Positions 37,475 to 48,115 of a stretch of 64,000 nucleotides of DNA are shown here, piece by piece. Both the position numbers and the translations under genes were made by a program. Source of the stretch: Desulfurobacterium atlanticum (GTDB lineage: Bacteria; Aquificota; Aquificia; Desulfurobacteriales; Desulfurobacteriaceae); NCBI RefSeq assembly GCF_900188395.1, contig NZ_FZOB01000002.1, positions 155,076 to 219,075 of the forward strand. The letters are read 5' to 3'. Below the pieces are notes generated by a model. It made no database searches, was not told where the DNA came from, and saw only the letters and a program-made list of their open reading frames with translations. Position 1 is the first letter of the stretch. Each line of letters begins with the position of its first letter.

Positions 37475-37503
37475 AATATAAAGTAAAAAAAACAACCTCG
37501 CAA
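37475..37503 (-). promoter_or_regulatory. Promoter of rubrerythrin
   Basis: On the minus strand TTGCGA (37498-37503) and TATATT (37475-37480) are exactly 17 bp apart, 33 bp before the chosen start. This also argues against the longer reading frame. I could not define a PerR- or Fur-type operator. Confidence 0.6.
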
Positions 37504-37648
37504 TTATTTAATTCCAAAATCAACAATTTCACAAAGCTTTTATTCAAGTAAGAAAAAAGACCTATCCGATGAAACTATTTTGTATACTAAACTAATAATG
37601 AAACACGCAAAGAGAAAGATTTCATTGAAGTAAGCATTTAAAAATATA

Positions 37649-37674
37649 AGCGGGCAAAAGCCCGCTGGAAATTA
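37649..37674 (-). terminator. Intrinsic terminator of aspS
   Basis: Minus-strand AGCGGGC and GCCCGCT (37649-37666) form a 7-bp stem with a TTTT loop, 8 bp after the aspS stop, followed by TATATTTTT. Confidence 0.75.
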
Positions 37675-39468
37675 TTATTCTTTTTCTTCCTCCGCTTCTA
37701 CAGTAATACCAAGTTCCTGAAGCTGTTCCTCTCTTACAGTATCTGGAGCTCCTGTTAAAAGACACTGTCCCCTTTGAGTTTTTGGAAATGCTATAACCTC
37801 TCTAATAGAATCCTCTTTGCAAAGTATAGAGCAAATCCTGTCAAGACCAAATGCCATTCCTCCGTGAGGAGGAGCTCCATATTTTAACGCTTCAATCAAA
37901 AACCCAAATCTATCTCTTGCTTCCTCTTCGGAAAGACCTATCACTTTAAAAATCTTTTCCTGAATATCACTTCTGTGAATACGGATACTGCCACCGCCTA
38001 TCTCAACCCCGTTAAGCACCATATCATAAGCTCTTGCCTTTACACTTCCCGGGTCTGTCTCAAGCTTCTCAATATCTTCCTCTTTCGGGCTTGTAAATGG
38101 ATGGTGAAGAGCTTCCCACCTGTTTTCATCTTCATTCCACTCAAACATAGGAAAATCGGTAATCCATAGAAGATTCACTTTATTTTCATCTATAAGCCCT
38201 GCCATTTTCCCAAGTTTCAACCTTAAATTTGAAAGGGCATGATTAACAACATCCTTCTTATCAGCAACAAAAAACAGAATATCCCCGGTTTCTGCTTCAA
38301 ATCTTTCAAGAATTTTGTTAATCTCCCCTTCAGAGAAAAACTTAACTATAGGAGATTGAAGCCCATCAGGATTCACTTTTATCCATGCAAGTCCTTTTGC
38401 CCCGTATATACCTACAAACTTTGTAAGCTCATCAATCTCCTTACGGGAAAGGGAAGCTCCACCTTTAAAGTTTATTCCTTTTACAATTCCGCCACCTTCT
38501 GCAACCATCCTGAAAACTTTAAAATTACATTCAGCAGCTATATCGGTAATATTTTTAAGCTCAAGGCCAAATCTTGTATCAGGTCTATCGGTTCCAAATC
38601 TTTCCATAGCTTCATCGTAAGTCATTACAGGCAAAGGAATTTCCACATCTATATCAAGAAGTTCCCTATAGATTCGCTTTATAAGTCTTTCTGCAAAAGA
38701 CATTACATCTTTCTCTTTTACAAAAGACATCTCAAAGTCTATCTGGGTAAATTCCGGCTGTCTGTCAGCCCTTAAATCTTCATCTCTGAAACACTTAACT
38801 ATCTGGAAGTATTTATCAAATCCTGAAACCATCAAAATCTGTTTAAAAAGCTGAGGAGATTGAGGCAGTGCATAGAATTTTCCCTGATGCATTCTACTTG
38901 GAACAAGAAAATCCCTTGCGCCTTCAGGAGTGCTTTTTGTTAAAAACGGTGTTTCTATCTCTATAAAACCTTCCTCATCAAAAGTTTTTCTTACAACCTG
39001 ATAAAGGCGATGTCTGAAAATAATGTTTTCCTGCATCTTTTTTCTTCTTAAATCAAGGAAACGGTATCTAAGACGAACATCCTCACCTGCTTTAACATCA
39101 TCATCAACAGGGAAAGGTAACGGCTCACTACGATTTAAAATCTTAAGTTCATCAACATAAACCTCAACTTCTCCGGTTGAAATTTTTGGATTTTCTGTTC
39201 CTTCCGGCCTTTTTCTTACTTCTCCCTTTACTGCAAGAACAAACTCATCCCTTATCTTTTTTGCTCTCTCTGTTAACTCCTGACTTATCTCCGGGCTTAC
39301 AACTATCTGAATTTTCCCGGTTCTATCTCTTAAATCTATAAAAACCACTCCTCCGTGGTCTCTTGTAGAATCAACCCATCCTGCAAGAGACACTCTCTCT
39401 CCAACATTTTCTTTTCTCAATTCACCACAGTAATGTGTTCTTTCAAAATCACCAAAATGGTCAAGCAT
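37675..39468 (-). CDS. aspS: Aspartyl-tRNA synthetase (possibly non-discriminating)
   Basis: This is the bacterial-type class II AspRS of 597 residues. The N-terminal OB-fold anticodon domain has VSLAGWVDSTRDHGGVVFIDLRDRTG; the catalytic core has TPEGARDFLVPSR, QSPQLFKQILM, FRDEDLRADRQPEFTQIDFEMSF-type motif 2, the bacterial GAD insertion, and motif 3 GLDRI. In the OB fold the residue before GG is His. Leucine there is typical of AspRS that charges only tRNA-Asp, and His is reported in enzymes that also charge tRNA-Asn, so this may be a non-discriminating enzyme. That would need GatCAB, which is not in the window. Confidence 0.95.
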   Translation of the reverse strand: MLDHFGDFERTHYCGELRKENVGERVSLAGWVDSTRDHGGVVFIDLRDRTGKIQIVVSPEISQELTERAKKIRDEFVLAVKGEVRKRPEGTENPKISTGEVEVYVDELKILNRSEPLPFPVDDDVKAGEDVRLRYRFLDLRRKKMQENIIFRHRLYQVVRKTFDEEGFIEIETPFLTKSTPEGARDFLVPSRMHQGKFYALPQSPQLFKQILMVSGFDKYFQIVKCFRDEDLRADRQPEFTQIDFEMSFVKEKDVMSFAERLIKRIYRELLDIDVEIPLPVMTYDEAMERFGTDRPDTRFGLELKNITDIAAECNFKVFRMVAEGGGIVKGINFKGGASLSRKEIDELTKFVGIYGAKGLAWIKVNPDGLQSPIVKFFSEGEINKILERFEAETGDILFFVADKKDVVNHALSNLRLKLGKMAGLIDENKVNLLWITDFPMFEWNEDENRWEALHHPFTSPKEEDIEKLETDPGSVKARAYDMVLNGVEIGGGSIRIHRSDIQEKIFKVIGLSEEEARDRFGFLIEALKYGAPPHGGMAFGLDRICSILCKEDSIREVIAFPKTQRGQCLLTGAPDTVREEQLQELGITVEAEEEKE

Positions 39469-39500
39469 CTTTCCTCTCCACAGTTTAAAATTGCAGCCTA

Positions 39501-39529
39501 ATTATCCTAAATGAAGATTTCAATAGCAA
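39501..39529 (-). promoter_or_regulatory. Promoter of aspS
   Basis: Minus-strand TTGCTA (39524-39529) and GATAAT (39501-39506) have a 17-bp spacer, 33 bp upstream of the aspS ATG. The remainder of the 208-bp gap up to the pfkB stop shows no feature I can name. Confidence 0.5.
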
Positions 39530-39676
39530 CAGTTAAATATGGTCTTAAACTTTCCGTAATTTCAAAAGTATTGAGATTCTTAACCAATACTCAAAGTGAC
39601 TACACTTTTACTATTCCGAGAACAAAGCCCGAAAAATTTCTCAAAGTTTAAAGCCGTCTTTCAGACATTCTCACAA

Positions 39677-40600
39677 TTAAACATAAGAAACCATTACCCG
39701 TTCATAAATATCGTAAACTGTATCAACATCACAAAGTTTCGGTCCCTCTTTCATAACAGTAGCAGTTCCGCAGGCAACTGCAAATGCAAGAGATTCTTCA
39801 AGAGACCAGCCTTTGTCAAGAGAAAAGATAAAACCTCCAACAACAGAATCCCCTGCACCAACGGTATTTACAACTTTAACTTCCGGGGGAACTGCTCTTA
39901 TAACCTTATCAGCAGTAACAGCAACAGCCCCATACCTTCCAAGAGAGCTTACAACAACGGAAACTCCCATGGAAACAACTTCCTTACAGGCTTTAACTAT
40001 ATCATTAAAATCAAATAAAGGTCGTCCCACAAGGCGCTCAAGCTCGTGCTTGTTGGGTTTTATAGCAAAGGGAGAAGCCTTCACCGCATTTTTCAAAAGC
40101 ATACCGTCAGCATCAACAAGAACTTCACACCCTTTCATCTTAAAATGCTCAATAATATCTTTGTAAAACGTATCAGGTAAACCTGGAGGAACACTTCCAC
40201 CAAGTATAAGAAACTGAGGCGAATAACTACATATAAGCTCTTTCAGTTCTCTTACTTCCTCATCTGAAAGAACCGGTCCTTTACACGCTATTAAAACATG
40301 AGAACCTTTACCTTTCTGCTCAAGAATTGTATTAACCCTTGTTTCCTCTTTAATACCAACAGCTTTAAAATCAACCCTCTCTTTCTCAAGTCCTTTTCTA
40401 ACACATTCTCCTATACAACCGCCAAGAACCGTTATAAGATTTGGAGAAGCACCGAGCCTGCTTATAACCCTTGCAGCATTTAAACCTTTACCGCCAGGTG
40501 AGAGGAAAGGATTCTCCACTCTGTTTGTATCATCCTCTTTTAAAACGGAAGTGTAATAGTAAACATCAAGGCACGGATTTGGACATACAGAAACTATCAT
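39677..40600 (-). CDS. PfkB-family kinase, 1-phosphofructokinase-like
   Basis: A ribokinase-fold sugar kinase of 307 residues. It has the first PfkB signature (SPGGKGLNAARVISRLG), ILGGSVPPG, IKPNKHELERLVG, and the catalytic GAGDS motif in VNTVGAGDSVVGGFI. NPCLDVYY at the N terminus and GKGxNxARV resemble 1-phosphofructokinase (FruK) and tagatose-6-phosphate kinase. I prefer the ATG at 40600, which has GGGGG five bases upstream; a TTG lies one codon earlier. It is the last gene of a minus-strand run after argB. No PTS gene is near, so the real substrate is uncertain. Confidence 0.8.
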   Translation of the reverse strand: MIVSVCPNPCLDVYYYTSVLKEDDTNRVENPFLSPGGKGLNAARVISRLGASPNLITVLGGCIGECVRKGLEKERVDFKAVGIKEETRVNTILEQKGKGSHVLIACKGPVLSDEEVRELKELICSYSPQFLILGGSVPPGLPDTFYKDIIEHFKMKGCEVLVDADGMLLKNAVKASPFAIKPNKHELERLVGRPLFDFNDIVKACKEVVSMGVSVVVSSLGRYGAVAVTADKVIRAVPPEVKVVNTVGAGDSVVGGFIFSLDKGWSLEESLAFAVACGTATVMKEGPKLCDVDTVYDIYERVMVSYV

Positions 40601-40610
40601 CAATTCCCCC

Positions 40611-42413
<1,803 letters not shown>

Positions 42414-42424
<11 letters not shown>

Positions 42425-42989
42425 GACAAACCTCCTTTAAAACGGTATAAACAGATACAGGGACATACCCTGTAAACTCTACATTCACATTAAAGCAAGG
42501 AATATCAAAAACGTGACAACCGCAGTGAATATTGAAACTGTTTCTGTGAACATGACCGTGGATAAGCAGGTCGCAGTTGGAAAATTTGAACAACTCTCTT
42601 ACTCTGCCAATCAAATTGAGATAGCGTTTCTTCTTCCTTAAATCAAGAGCTGGAAAATGAGAAAGAAAAAATCTTCTCCCTTCCACTTCAATTATTTTAT
42701 AAAGCGGATAAATCCTATCAAAATAACCGAGAAGCTTATCTTTAAGTTTAAAATCGTGATTTCCAAGAATTAGAATCTTTCTACACGGTAGAGATTCCCA
42801 GCGTTTTAGAAATCCTTTCTCATCATTAAGCGTCCAGGTGAAATCACCAAGATGGAAAAGTATATCTCCTGCTTTAATCTCCTTTTCAAGATTTTCAAGA
42901 ATTCTATTTTCAAAACCTTCAAATCTGAAAGCACTTAAATTGACTATATTGGAGTGGTAAAAATGGGTATCTGAAATAAAGTAAAGCAC
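42414..42989 (-). CDS. Calcineurin-like metallophosphoesterase
   Basis: A small (191-residue) two-metal phosphoesterase. All five metal motifs are present: SDTHF at the start, LGDFTW, LGNHDFKL, LSHFP and HGHVHRN. A cysteine-containing segment (IHCGCHVFDIPCFNVNVEF) is seen near the end, as in the YfcE-like/'phosphohydrolase' group. The GTG start has GGAGG upstream. It heads the operon with epmA, argB and pfkB. The substrate is unknown. Confidence 0.85.
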
Positions 42990-43043
42990 ACAACCTCCGC
43001 TTTGTTAAAATTACATCCTAAAATTAAACCAGGGTAGAAAACA

Positions 43044-43721
43044 ATGGAACAGCAGTTTCTAAAAAACAGATGGAACAATTTAAGTGAAATAATCCCCGAA
43101 AACGTTGAGAATTTTATCTCAATCTATAACAAAAGAGAACCTCTGTTGATTGAGATAGAAGAGTTTGCAAAAAAAGAGAAAGTTCCCATCCTGCTTCCAT
43201 CCTCAGCAAACCTTCTTAAACTGCTGTGCAAACTAAAACAACCCCGTACTATACTTGAAATAGGAACAGGCATCGGATACAGCACTTTATCAATTCTTTA
43301 CGCTTTAAATGGAAATTGTGAACTGATTTCTGTTGATTTTAACAGAGATAGAATAGAAATTGCATCAAGCTTCATAAAAAAGAGCGGTTTTAAAGCAACT
43401 TTAATACATAATGATGCTTTCAATGCATTAAGAGATTTCCTTGCGGAAGGGAAAACATTTGATTTTATATTTATAGACTCAATGAAATCGGAGTATCCAT
43501 TTTTCAATTATAAAATTCAAGCTCTTCTAAAAGAAAACGGAATGGCGGTTTTTGACAACGTGCTTTTCAGGGGATATGTGTGTGGCGTTCATCCAGAAAG
43601 ATATAAAAGAGCTGTTTTTCTTCTTAAAAAATTCCTCAAAGATGTTAAAACCTATCCAAACTTTGAAAATTCAATCATACCGGTGGGAGATGGACTTCTA
43701 ATAACTGAAAGAAAAAATTAA
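43044..43721 (+). CDS. O-methyltransferase, YrrM/TrmR-like
   Basis: A SAM-dependent methyltransferase of 225 residues. The SAM loop is ILEIGTGIGYSTLSIL, the acidic SVDFNRDRIEIA follows, and FDFIFIDSMKSEYPFF has the aspartate typical of the COMT/YrrM group. FDNVLFRGYV completes the metal site region. Relatives include TrmR, which methylates 5-hydroxyuridine in tRNA, and catechol-like O-methyltransferases; which applies is not clear. It is divergent from the phosphoesterase gene and convergent with the amidase gene (4 bp overlap). Confidence 0.85.
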   Translation: MEQQFLKNRWNNLSEIIPENVENFISIYNKREPLLIEIEEFAKKEKVPILLPSSANLLKLLCKLKQPRTILEIGTGIGYSTLSILYALNGNCELISVDFNRDRIEIASSFIKKSGFKATLIHNDAFNALRDFLAEGKTFDFIFIDSMKSEYPFFNYKIQALLKENGMAVFDNVLFRGYVCGVHPERYKRAVFLLKKFLKDVKTYPNFENSIIPVGDGLLITERKN

Positions 43722-44872
43722 TACATGGCAACTTTATCAAGAGAATGTAAATATTCTTTAATCCCTTCAGCTATTCCCCTTGCAATTTTCCACTGATAAC
43801 TGCTTTTCACAAGATTTTTTCTGTCTTTTTTGTTTGTCATAAAGCCTGTTTCAATCAGAACGGCAGGCCTTCCAGGAGTCTTAATAACAAGAATATTTCT
43901 CTTCATATCTCTTATGCCTTTAACTATACTCTCATTAGTATTAGCCTTAAGCTTCTTAACAATAGCTTCGGCAAGCCGTCTGCTCTCAACAAAAGTAACA
44001 GTACTTGATAAGGAAACTATAACAGGCGTTATACTCCAGCACATAGTATCTGAGCAGATTTTCACATTTTTTGCTATCTCCTCAGCGGTATCGGTAGCCT
44101 TTGCAAAAAGAGTCGGAGAAGCTTTGAAAACTGTAACTCCATTCCAGTTAGGATGATTTGGCATTGAGTCAGCATGGATACTTACAAAAGCATCAGCGCA
44201 GGATTTAGCTGCAATCTCAGCCCTTTTTAAAAGGGGAACAAAAACATCTCTATCTCTTGTCATAATCACGGTAATACGCGGGTCTTTCTCAAGAAGTTTT
44301 TTTACCTTTTTAGCTATCGCAAGGGTGATTGTTTTCTCTTTGTATTTTGGATGTCTCCAGTGAATAGGCCATATTGCACCGGGATCTTTTCCACCATGCC
44401 CAGGGTCAAGAACAACGATTCTTTTCCCAAACTCTGTTTTAAGCTTTAACGGAACAAAATCAGGTAGCACGTCAATAACAAGACGAAACGGCTTATTTTT
44501 TCTGGCTTTCAAAGCAAAAATTTTGTAAGAACGAGGAGAATAAAGCTTTATTCTTATCTTTGTTTTTGTTCTGGTCAATGGAATTATCTCAACATATTTT
44601 GCAAATCTACTTTTAAGATAAATTTTCTTTCTATTTGCTCTTAAACCTTTAACGATAAAGACAAGGTAATTATGCTTCATATAGTTGGAGATATACTTTT
44701 TATAAACCTTCCCGCTTAAATCAAGAACTATCCTTGTCCTTTTTGGGGAGGATGAATATCTAACTCTTTTAACGTAAGGAATATACCTTTTTGCAAAAGA
44801 AAATTCCATAGAAGAAAGGGAGAATAGGCCTCCAATACCTAAAACTTTAAGAAACTGCCTTCTGCTAAACAT
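43718..44872 (-). CDS. amiC: N-acetylmuramoyl-L-alanine amidase with Tat signal
   Basis: A peptidoglycan amidase that frees the peptide from the glycan, usually at division. It begins MFSRRQFLKVLGIGGLFSLS, a classic twin-arginine signal. An AMIN-type beta domain follows (about 40-140, VKRVRYSSSPKRTRIVLDLSG), then Amidase_3 from about 155: VLDPGHGGKDPGA, the zinc Glu in KEKTITLAIAKK, SIHADS and VLIETGFMTN. The ATG at 44872 has GGAGAAGG upstream and puts the twin arginine near the start; an ATG nine codons earlier is less likely. Export folded through Tat matches E. coli AmiA/AmiC. Confidence 0.92.
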   Translation of the reverse strand: MFSRRQFLKVLGIGGLFSLSSMEFSFAKRYIPYVKRVRYSSSPKRTRIVLDLSGKVYKKYISNYMKHNYLVFIVKGLRANRKKIYLKSRFAKYVEIIPLTRTKTKIRIKLYSPRSYKIFALKARKNKPFRLVIDVLPDFVPLKLKTEFGKRIVVLDPGHGGKDPGAIWPIHWRHPKYKEKTITLAIAKKVKKLLEKDPRITVIMTRDRDVFVPLLKRAEIAAKSCADAFVSIHADSMPNHPNWNGVTVFKASPTLFAKATDTAEEIAKNVKICSDTMCWSITPVIVSLSSTVTFVESRRLAEAIVKKLKANTNESIVKGIRDMKRNILVIKTPGRPAVLIETGFMTNKKDRKNLVKSSYQWKIARGIAEGIKEYLHSLDKVAMY

Positions 44873-44930
44873 AACTGACCTTCTCCCCTCTAAACTCAAT
44901 TATAAAACTATTATATACTCAACGGAAAGT

Positions 44931-45668
44931 TTAACATTTCTTCCCAAAAAGAACCATCCTTCTTAAAAGCTGAAGGGCAAGGGCAGGGTCACAGCCTTTT
45001 CCGCACACAGCAGAGCAACTTCCGGCAAAATGGCATCTGAAAACTCCCTCAGGAGAAGCAACCACTTCCATTCTTTCATAATACCCTTCATCTCTGTTAT
45101 CAACAATATACCTGAAAGCCTGAGCAAGTGCTTGAGGCCCCATAAACCCCTTTACTCCTTTAGAAAGGTCAGGTGTTCCCATACACACACTGTAGCAACT
45201 ACCACACTTAATACAGTAAGCAAACTGAATATAACGTGCAAGTTGCTCTGGAGTTTGCTTAAGTTCTTTATCAGGTTCTATCGAGTAAATATCTTCATGT
45301 TTATTTATAAGGTAAGGTTTTACCATCTCATGTTTTCTAAAAAACGGCTCAAGGTCAACAACAAGGTCTTTAATAACAGGGTATTTAGAAAGAGGTTCAA
45401 GTCTAACAGTATTCCCTTCAAGCTGAGCTATTTTTGTAATACATGCAAGTTTTGGAATGCCATTAACCCTAACAGCACAGGAACCGCAGATAGCCATTCT
45501 GCATGAATGCCTGTATGAAAGGGAAGAATCAATATTTTCTTTTATATAGTTAAGTGCATCAAGTATAGTAACAACACTTGCTATTTTTGGAACCTTAAAA
45601 GTCTGTTCGTAAGGCTTTTTATCCTTTGCAGGGTCAAACCTTTTAATTATAAATGTATATTCTGCCAT
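44931..45668 (-). CDS. frdB: Fumarate reductase/succinate dehydrogenase iron-sulfur subunit
   Basis: This subunit passes electrons between quinone and flavin through three Fe-S clusters. The [2Fe-2S] ligands are in CRMAICGSC plus the Cys of LACI; the [4Fe-4S] group is CIKCGSCYSVC; the later group CHFAGSCSAVCGKGCDP supplies the [3Fe-4S] ligands and the fourth ligand of the [4Fe-4S]. At 245 residues it is full length. It is the last gene of the minus-strand operon A-C-D-B. In an anaerobic autotroph it would reduce fumarate in a reductive TCA cycle, but direction cannot be read from sequence. Confidence 0.95.
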   Translation of the reverse strand: MAEYTFIIKRFDPAKDKKPYEQTFKVPKIASVVTILDALNYIKENIDSSLSYRHSCRMAICGSCAVRVNGIPKLACITKIAQLEGNTVRLEPLSKYPVIKDLVVDLEPFFRKHEMVKPYLINKHEDIYSIEPDKELKQTPEQLARYIQFAYCIKCGSCYSVCMGTPDLSKGVKGFMGPQALAQAFRYIVDNRDEGYYERMEVVASPEGVFRCHFAGSCSAVCGKGCDPALALQLLRRMVLFGKKC

Positions 45669-45684
45669 TCTTAAAACTCCCGTC

Positions 45685-45990
45685 TTAAATAACCTTGTGT
45701 TTTGCAGCTATTAAAATTACAGATAAAAAGGCACCTATAACAACAAAAAGATAATCAACAGCTTTACTGTATCCCTTCTTTTCAACAACAATTGAACGAA
45801 TTCCGTAAAGTCCATGATAAAGAATCATCAAAATAGAAAAGTCAAGAACGTAAATGAAATAAGGTGTTTTAGGATGCAGCATCTCTTTTAAAGGTTTAAT
45901 ATGCATCATCAGATTATGCACTATAAAGAAAAAGAAAACAAAAACTGCCGATACAAGATAGAAAAAGTAAAGCAACCTTTCACTTCTCAT
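45685..45990 (-). CDS. sdhD: Fumarate reductase/succinate dehydrogenase membrane anchor (second)
   Basis: A 101-residue membrane anchor with three hydrophobic helices (about 8-28, 45-66, 78-97). Histidines suitable for heme b or quinone binding are seen in IVHNLMMH and YHGLYGIRSIVVE; the second matches the (Y/H)HxxxGxR pattern of SdhC/SdhD anchors. The ATG overlaps the end of the other anchor gene by 4 bp. It lies between sdhC and frdB in the operon. Confidence 0.85.
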   Translation of the reverse strand: MRSERLLYFFYLVSAVFVFFFFIVHNLMMHIKPLKEMLHPKTPYFIYVLDFSILMILYHGLYGIRSIVVEKKGYSKAVDYLFVVIGAFLSVILIAAKHKVI

Positions 45991-46310
45991 GATGTCATCC
46001 CCTTTCCGATTATAAGAACGAGAAGAAAAACAGCAGCCATAGCCATACAGATATAAAAGAGTATCCTTGAATATTTAAGGGAAACTGGAGAGTAGGGATA
46101 CTCTATAAATCCAGGTTTTCCTATAAAGAAAGCAAGTTCAAGTATTATAAGCCTTATGCCGTTAAACGCGTGATACGCAAAAGCAACTACGGCAAGCCAG
46201 TCAAAGTAAACACATACAGGCCCCTTTGCTAAAACATGAATCACCATATAAACAAAAAGAAAAACTCCCGTAATTCTGTGCAGTTTTGATAGCTTCTCTT
46301 CCATCACCAT
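45987..46310 (-). CDS. sdhC: Fumarate reductase/succinate dehydrogenase cytochrome b-type anchor (first)
   Basis: A 107-residue anchor with three membrane helices. LHRITGVFLFVYMVIHVL carries the conserved HRxTG and a helix histidine, and YHAFNGIRLIILE has the second histidine pattern, so heme b binding is likely. The gene begins 2 bp after the frdA stop and overlaps the second anchor gene. Two small anchors with His motifs are more like heme-containing SQR/QFR forms than the heme-less E. coli fumarate reductase. Confidence 0.88.
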   Translation of the reverse strand: MVMEEKLSKLHRITGVFLFVYMVIHVLAKGPVCVYFDWLAVVAFAYHAFNGIRLIILELAFFIGKPGFIEYPYSPVSLKYSRILFYICMAMAAVFLLVLIIGKGMTS

Positions 46311-46312
46311 GA

Positions 46313-48013
46313 TTAATACTTCCTTTCCACCGGTTTGTATTTTGTGATTTTCACATCCCTATAGTAAAGATCAAGCTTTTCACCAACTCTTTTAACAAGA
46401 GTATGTTTTAAGAAATTTTTATCATCCCTTTCAGGATAATCTGTCCTGAAATGAGCTCCTCTTGATTCTTTCCTGTTCAAAGCAGAAAAAGTGATAACCT
46501 CTGCAACATCAACCATATTAAGAAGCTCCTGATAATTTATCAGTTCAAGATTGTATATTCTGGAAGTGTTCCCAACTTTCACTTCAGAAAGTTCAGCTTT
46601 TATATCCCTTATTTCTTCAAGAGCTTTTTGAAGTTCTTCCTCATTTCTCTCTATACCCACAAATCTATCCATCGTTTCTCTCAGTTTCTTACGTAGAGAG
46701 TATAAAGATGTTTTTCCACCGCTTCCTATATGAGAGAAAAATTCCTTCTCTTTAGAATTTAAAAGTGCCTCATCAACTTTTTTCTTTCCTGAAAACTCTT
46801 TAAGGTTTTCAACAACTTTCTCACCACAAAGTTTCCCACACACAAGGCACTCAGCGGTAGAGTTTGTTCCAAGTCTGTTAGAACCGTGAATTCCAGCAGC
46901 AGCATTCTCACCTATAGCATAAACCCCGGGAATTTCTGTAACACCGTAAACGTCAGCAGCAATTCCACCCATAGAATAGTGCGCAGCCGGCCTTATCGGT
47001 ATAGGTTCTTTAACAGGGTCTATACCTAAAAACTTCATACAAACTTCTCTAATAAGATGAAGCCTGTGCTTAACCTTCTCCTCTCCAAGGTGGGTAAGGT
47101 CAAGTAAAACATAACTTAAACCGTCTCTCTCAAAGGCTCTACCTTTTTTAATCTCTTCAAAAATAGAACGGGAAACAATATCCCTTGGAGCAAGCTCCAT
47201 TGCAGTGGGAGCGTAATATTTCATAAACCTTTCACCATCTTTGTTTAAAAGATGTCCGCCTTCACCCCTTGCAGCTTCTGACATAAGAATCCCTGACGGG
47301 ATAAGACCAGTTGGATGGAATTGAATAAACTCCATATCTTCAAGGGGAAGTCCCATTCTTAAAGCATAAGCAAGACCATCACCGGTAGAGCTATCTGAAT
47401 ATGTTGTAAATGAGTAGGTGCAACCCGAGCCACCTGTGGCAAGAATAAGTTGATTTCCTACTATAAAGTCAACCTCTCCTGTTTTAAGCTTGTAGGCTGC
47501 AAGAACAAACGCACCGTTATTTTCAAAAATATCGTAAACAAAATACTCATCGTACCTTTGATAGTTTGAAAATCTGAGAAGATTATCATAAAGAGTCTGC
47601 ATTTCAAAAAAACCAGTCTTATCACTTGCATAAGTTGCCCTTGGATAGGAATGACCACCAAAAGGCCGTTGAGCAATTTTTCCATCTTTTGTTCTTGACC
47701 ATGGACATCCTAAATGGTCAAGAAAGTAAATTTCTTCAGGACAATACTCTACAAACTTTTCAACTGCATCCTGATCAGCAAGAAAATCACTCCCCTTAAC
47801 AGTATCATACTCATGCTTCTCAAAACTGTCCTCAGGAGATAAAACAGCAGCAGTTCCCCCTTCAGCACATACAGAGTGTGCTCTCATAAGCTGAACTTTT
47901 GAGACAAGTCCCACATTCACTTCATCTTTAGTTTTTCTTAAAATCTCAATAGCCACCCTGAGTCCAGCAAGTCCTGTCCCAAGAATAACAACATCGTGAT
48001 AATAAACAGCCAT
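46313..48013 (-). CDS. frdA: Fumarate reductase/succinate dehydrogenase flavoprotein
   Basis: This is the catalytic FAD subunit that interconverts fumarate and succinate. It has the dinucleotide loop VVILGTGLAGLRVAIEI, the covalent-FAD histidine in MRAHSVCAEGGTAA, HEYDTVKGSDFLADQDAV, GGHSYPRATYASDKTG, LEDMEFIQFHPTG and SRSIFEEI with catalytic arginines, and HGSNRLGTNS. At 566 residues it is full length. The ATG has GAGG upstream. It heads the A-C-D-B operon; promoter and context fit an anaerobic respiratory or reductive TCA role. Confidence 0.96.
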   Translation of the reverse strand: MAVYYHDVVILGTGLAGLRVAIEILRKTKDEVNVGLVSKVQLMRAHSVCAEGGTAAVLSPEDSFEKHEYDTVKGSDFLADQDAVEKFVEYCPEEIYFLDHLGCPWSRTKDGKIAQRPFGGHSYPRATYASDKTGFFEMQTLYDNLLRFSNYQRYDEYFVYDIFENNGAFVLAAYKLKTGEVDFIVGNQLILATGGSGCTYSFTTYSDSSTGDGLAYALRMGLPLEDMEFIQFHPTGLIPSGILMSEAARGEGGHLLNKDGERFMKYYAPTAMELAPRDIVSRSIFEEIKKGRAFERDGLSYVLLDLTHLGEEKVKHRLHLIREVCMKFLGIDPVKEPIPIRPAAHYSMGGIAADVYGVTEIPGVYAIGENAAAGIHGSNRLGTNSTAECLVCGKLCGEKVVENLKEFSGKKKVDEALLNSKEKEFFSHIGSGGKTSLYSLRKKLRETMDRFVGIERNEEELQKALEEIRDIKAELSEVKVGNTSRIYNLELINYQELLNMVDVAEVITFSALNRKESRGAHFRTDYPERDDKNFLKHTLVKRVGEKLDLYYRDVKITKYKPVERKY

Positions 48014-48048
48014 AGCAGCGCCTCTTTCTCAAAAAATTTTGCGCAGAG

Positions 48049-48076
48049 ATTATAACACAAGTATATCTTCTATCAA
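48049..48076 (-). promoter_or_regulatory. Promoter of the frd/sdh operon
   Basis: Minus-strand TTGATA (48071-48076) and a perfect TATAAT (48049-48054) are 16 bp apart, 36 bp before the frdA ATG. Confidence 0.65.
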
Positions 48077-48115
48077 GAAAATCAGACATTTATACTAATT
48101 ATACAATTATAAAGT

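Noticed and set aside
37443..37547. 35-codon N-terminal extension of rubrerythrin
   Set aside because: The stretch holds a TTGCGA-N17-TATATT promoter and an SD for the ATG at 37442; the family starts at MKQVIENL.
37443..37674. Searched the gaps at 37443-37674 and 39469-39676 for tRNA or small RNA genes
   Set aside because: No cloverleaf, no TTCGA-type T-loop and no 3' CCA-type end could be found by eye.
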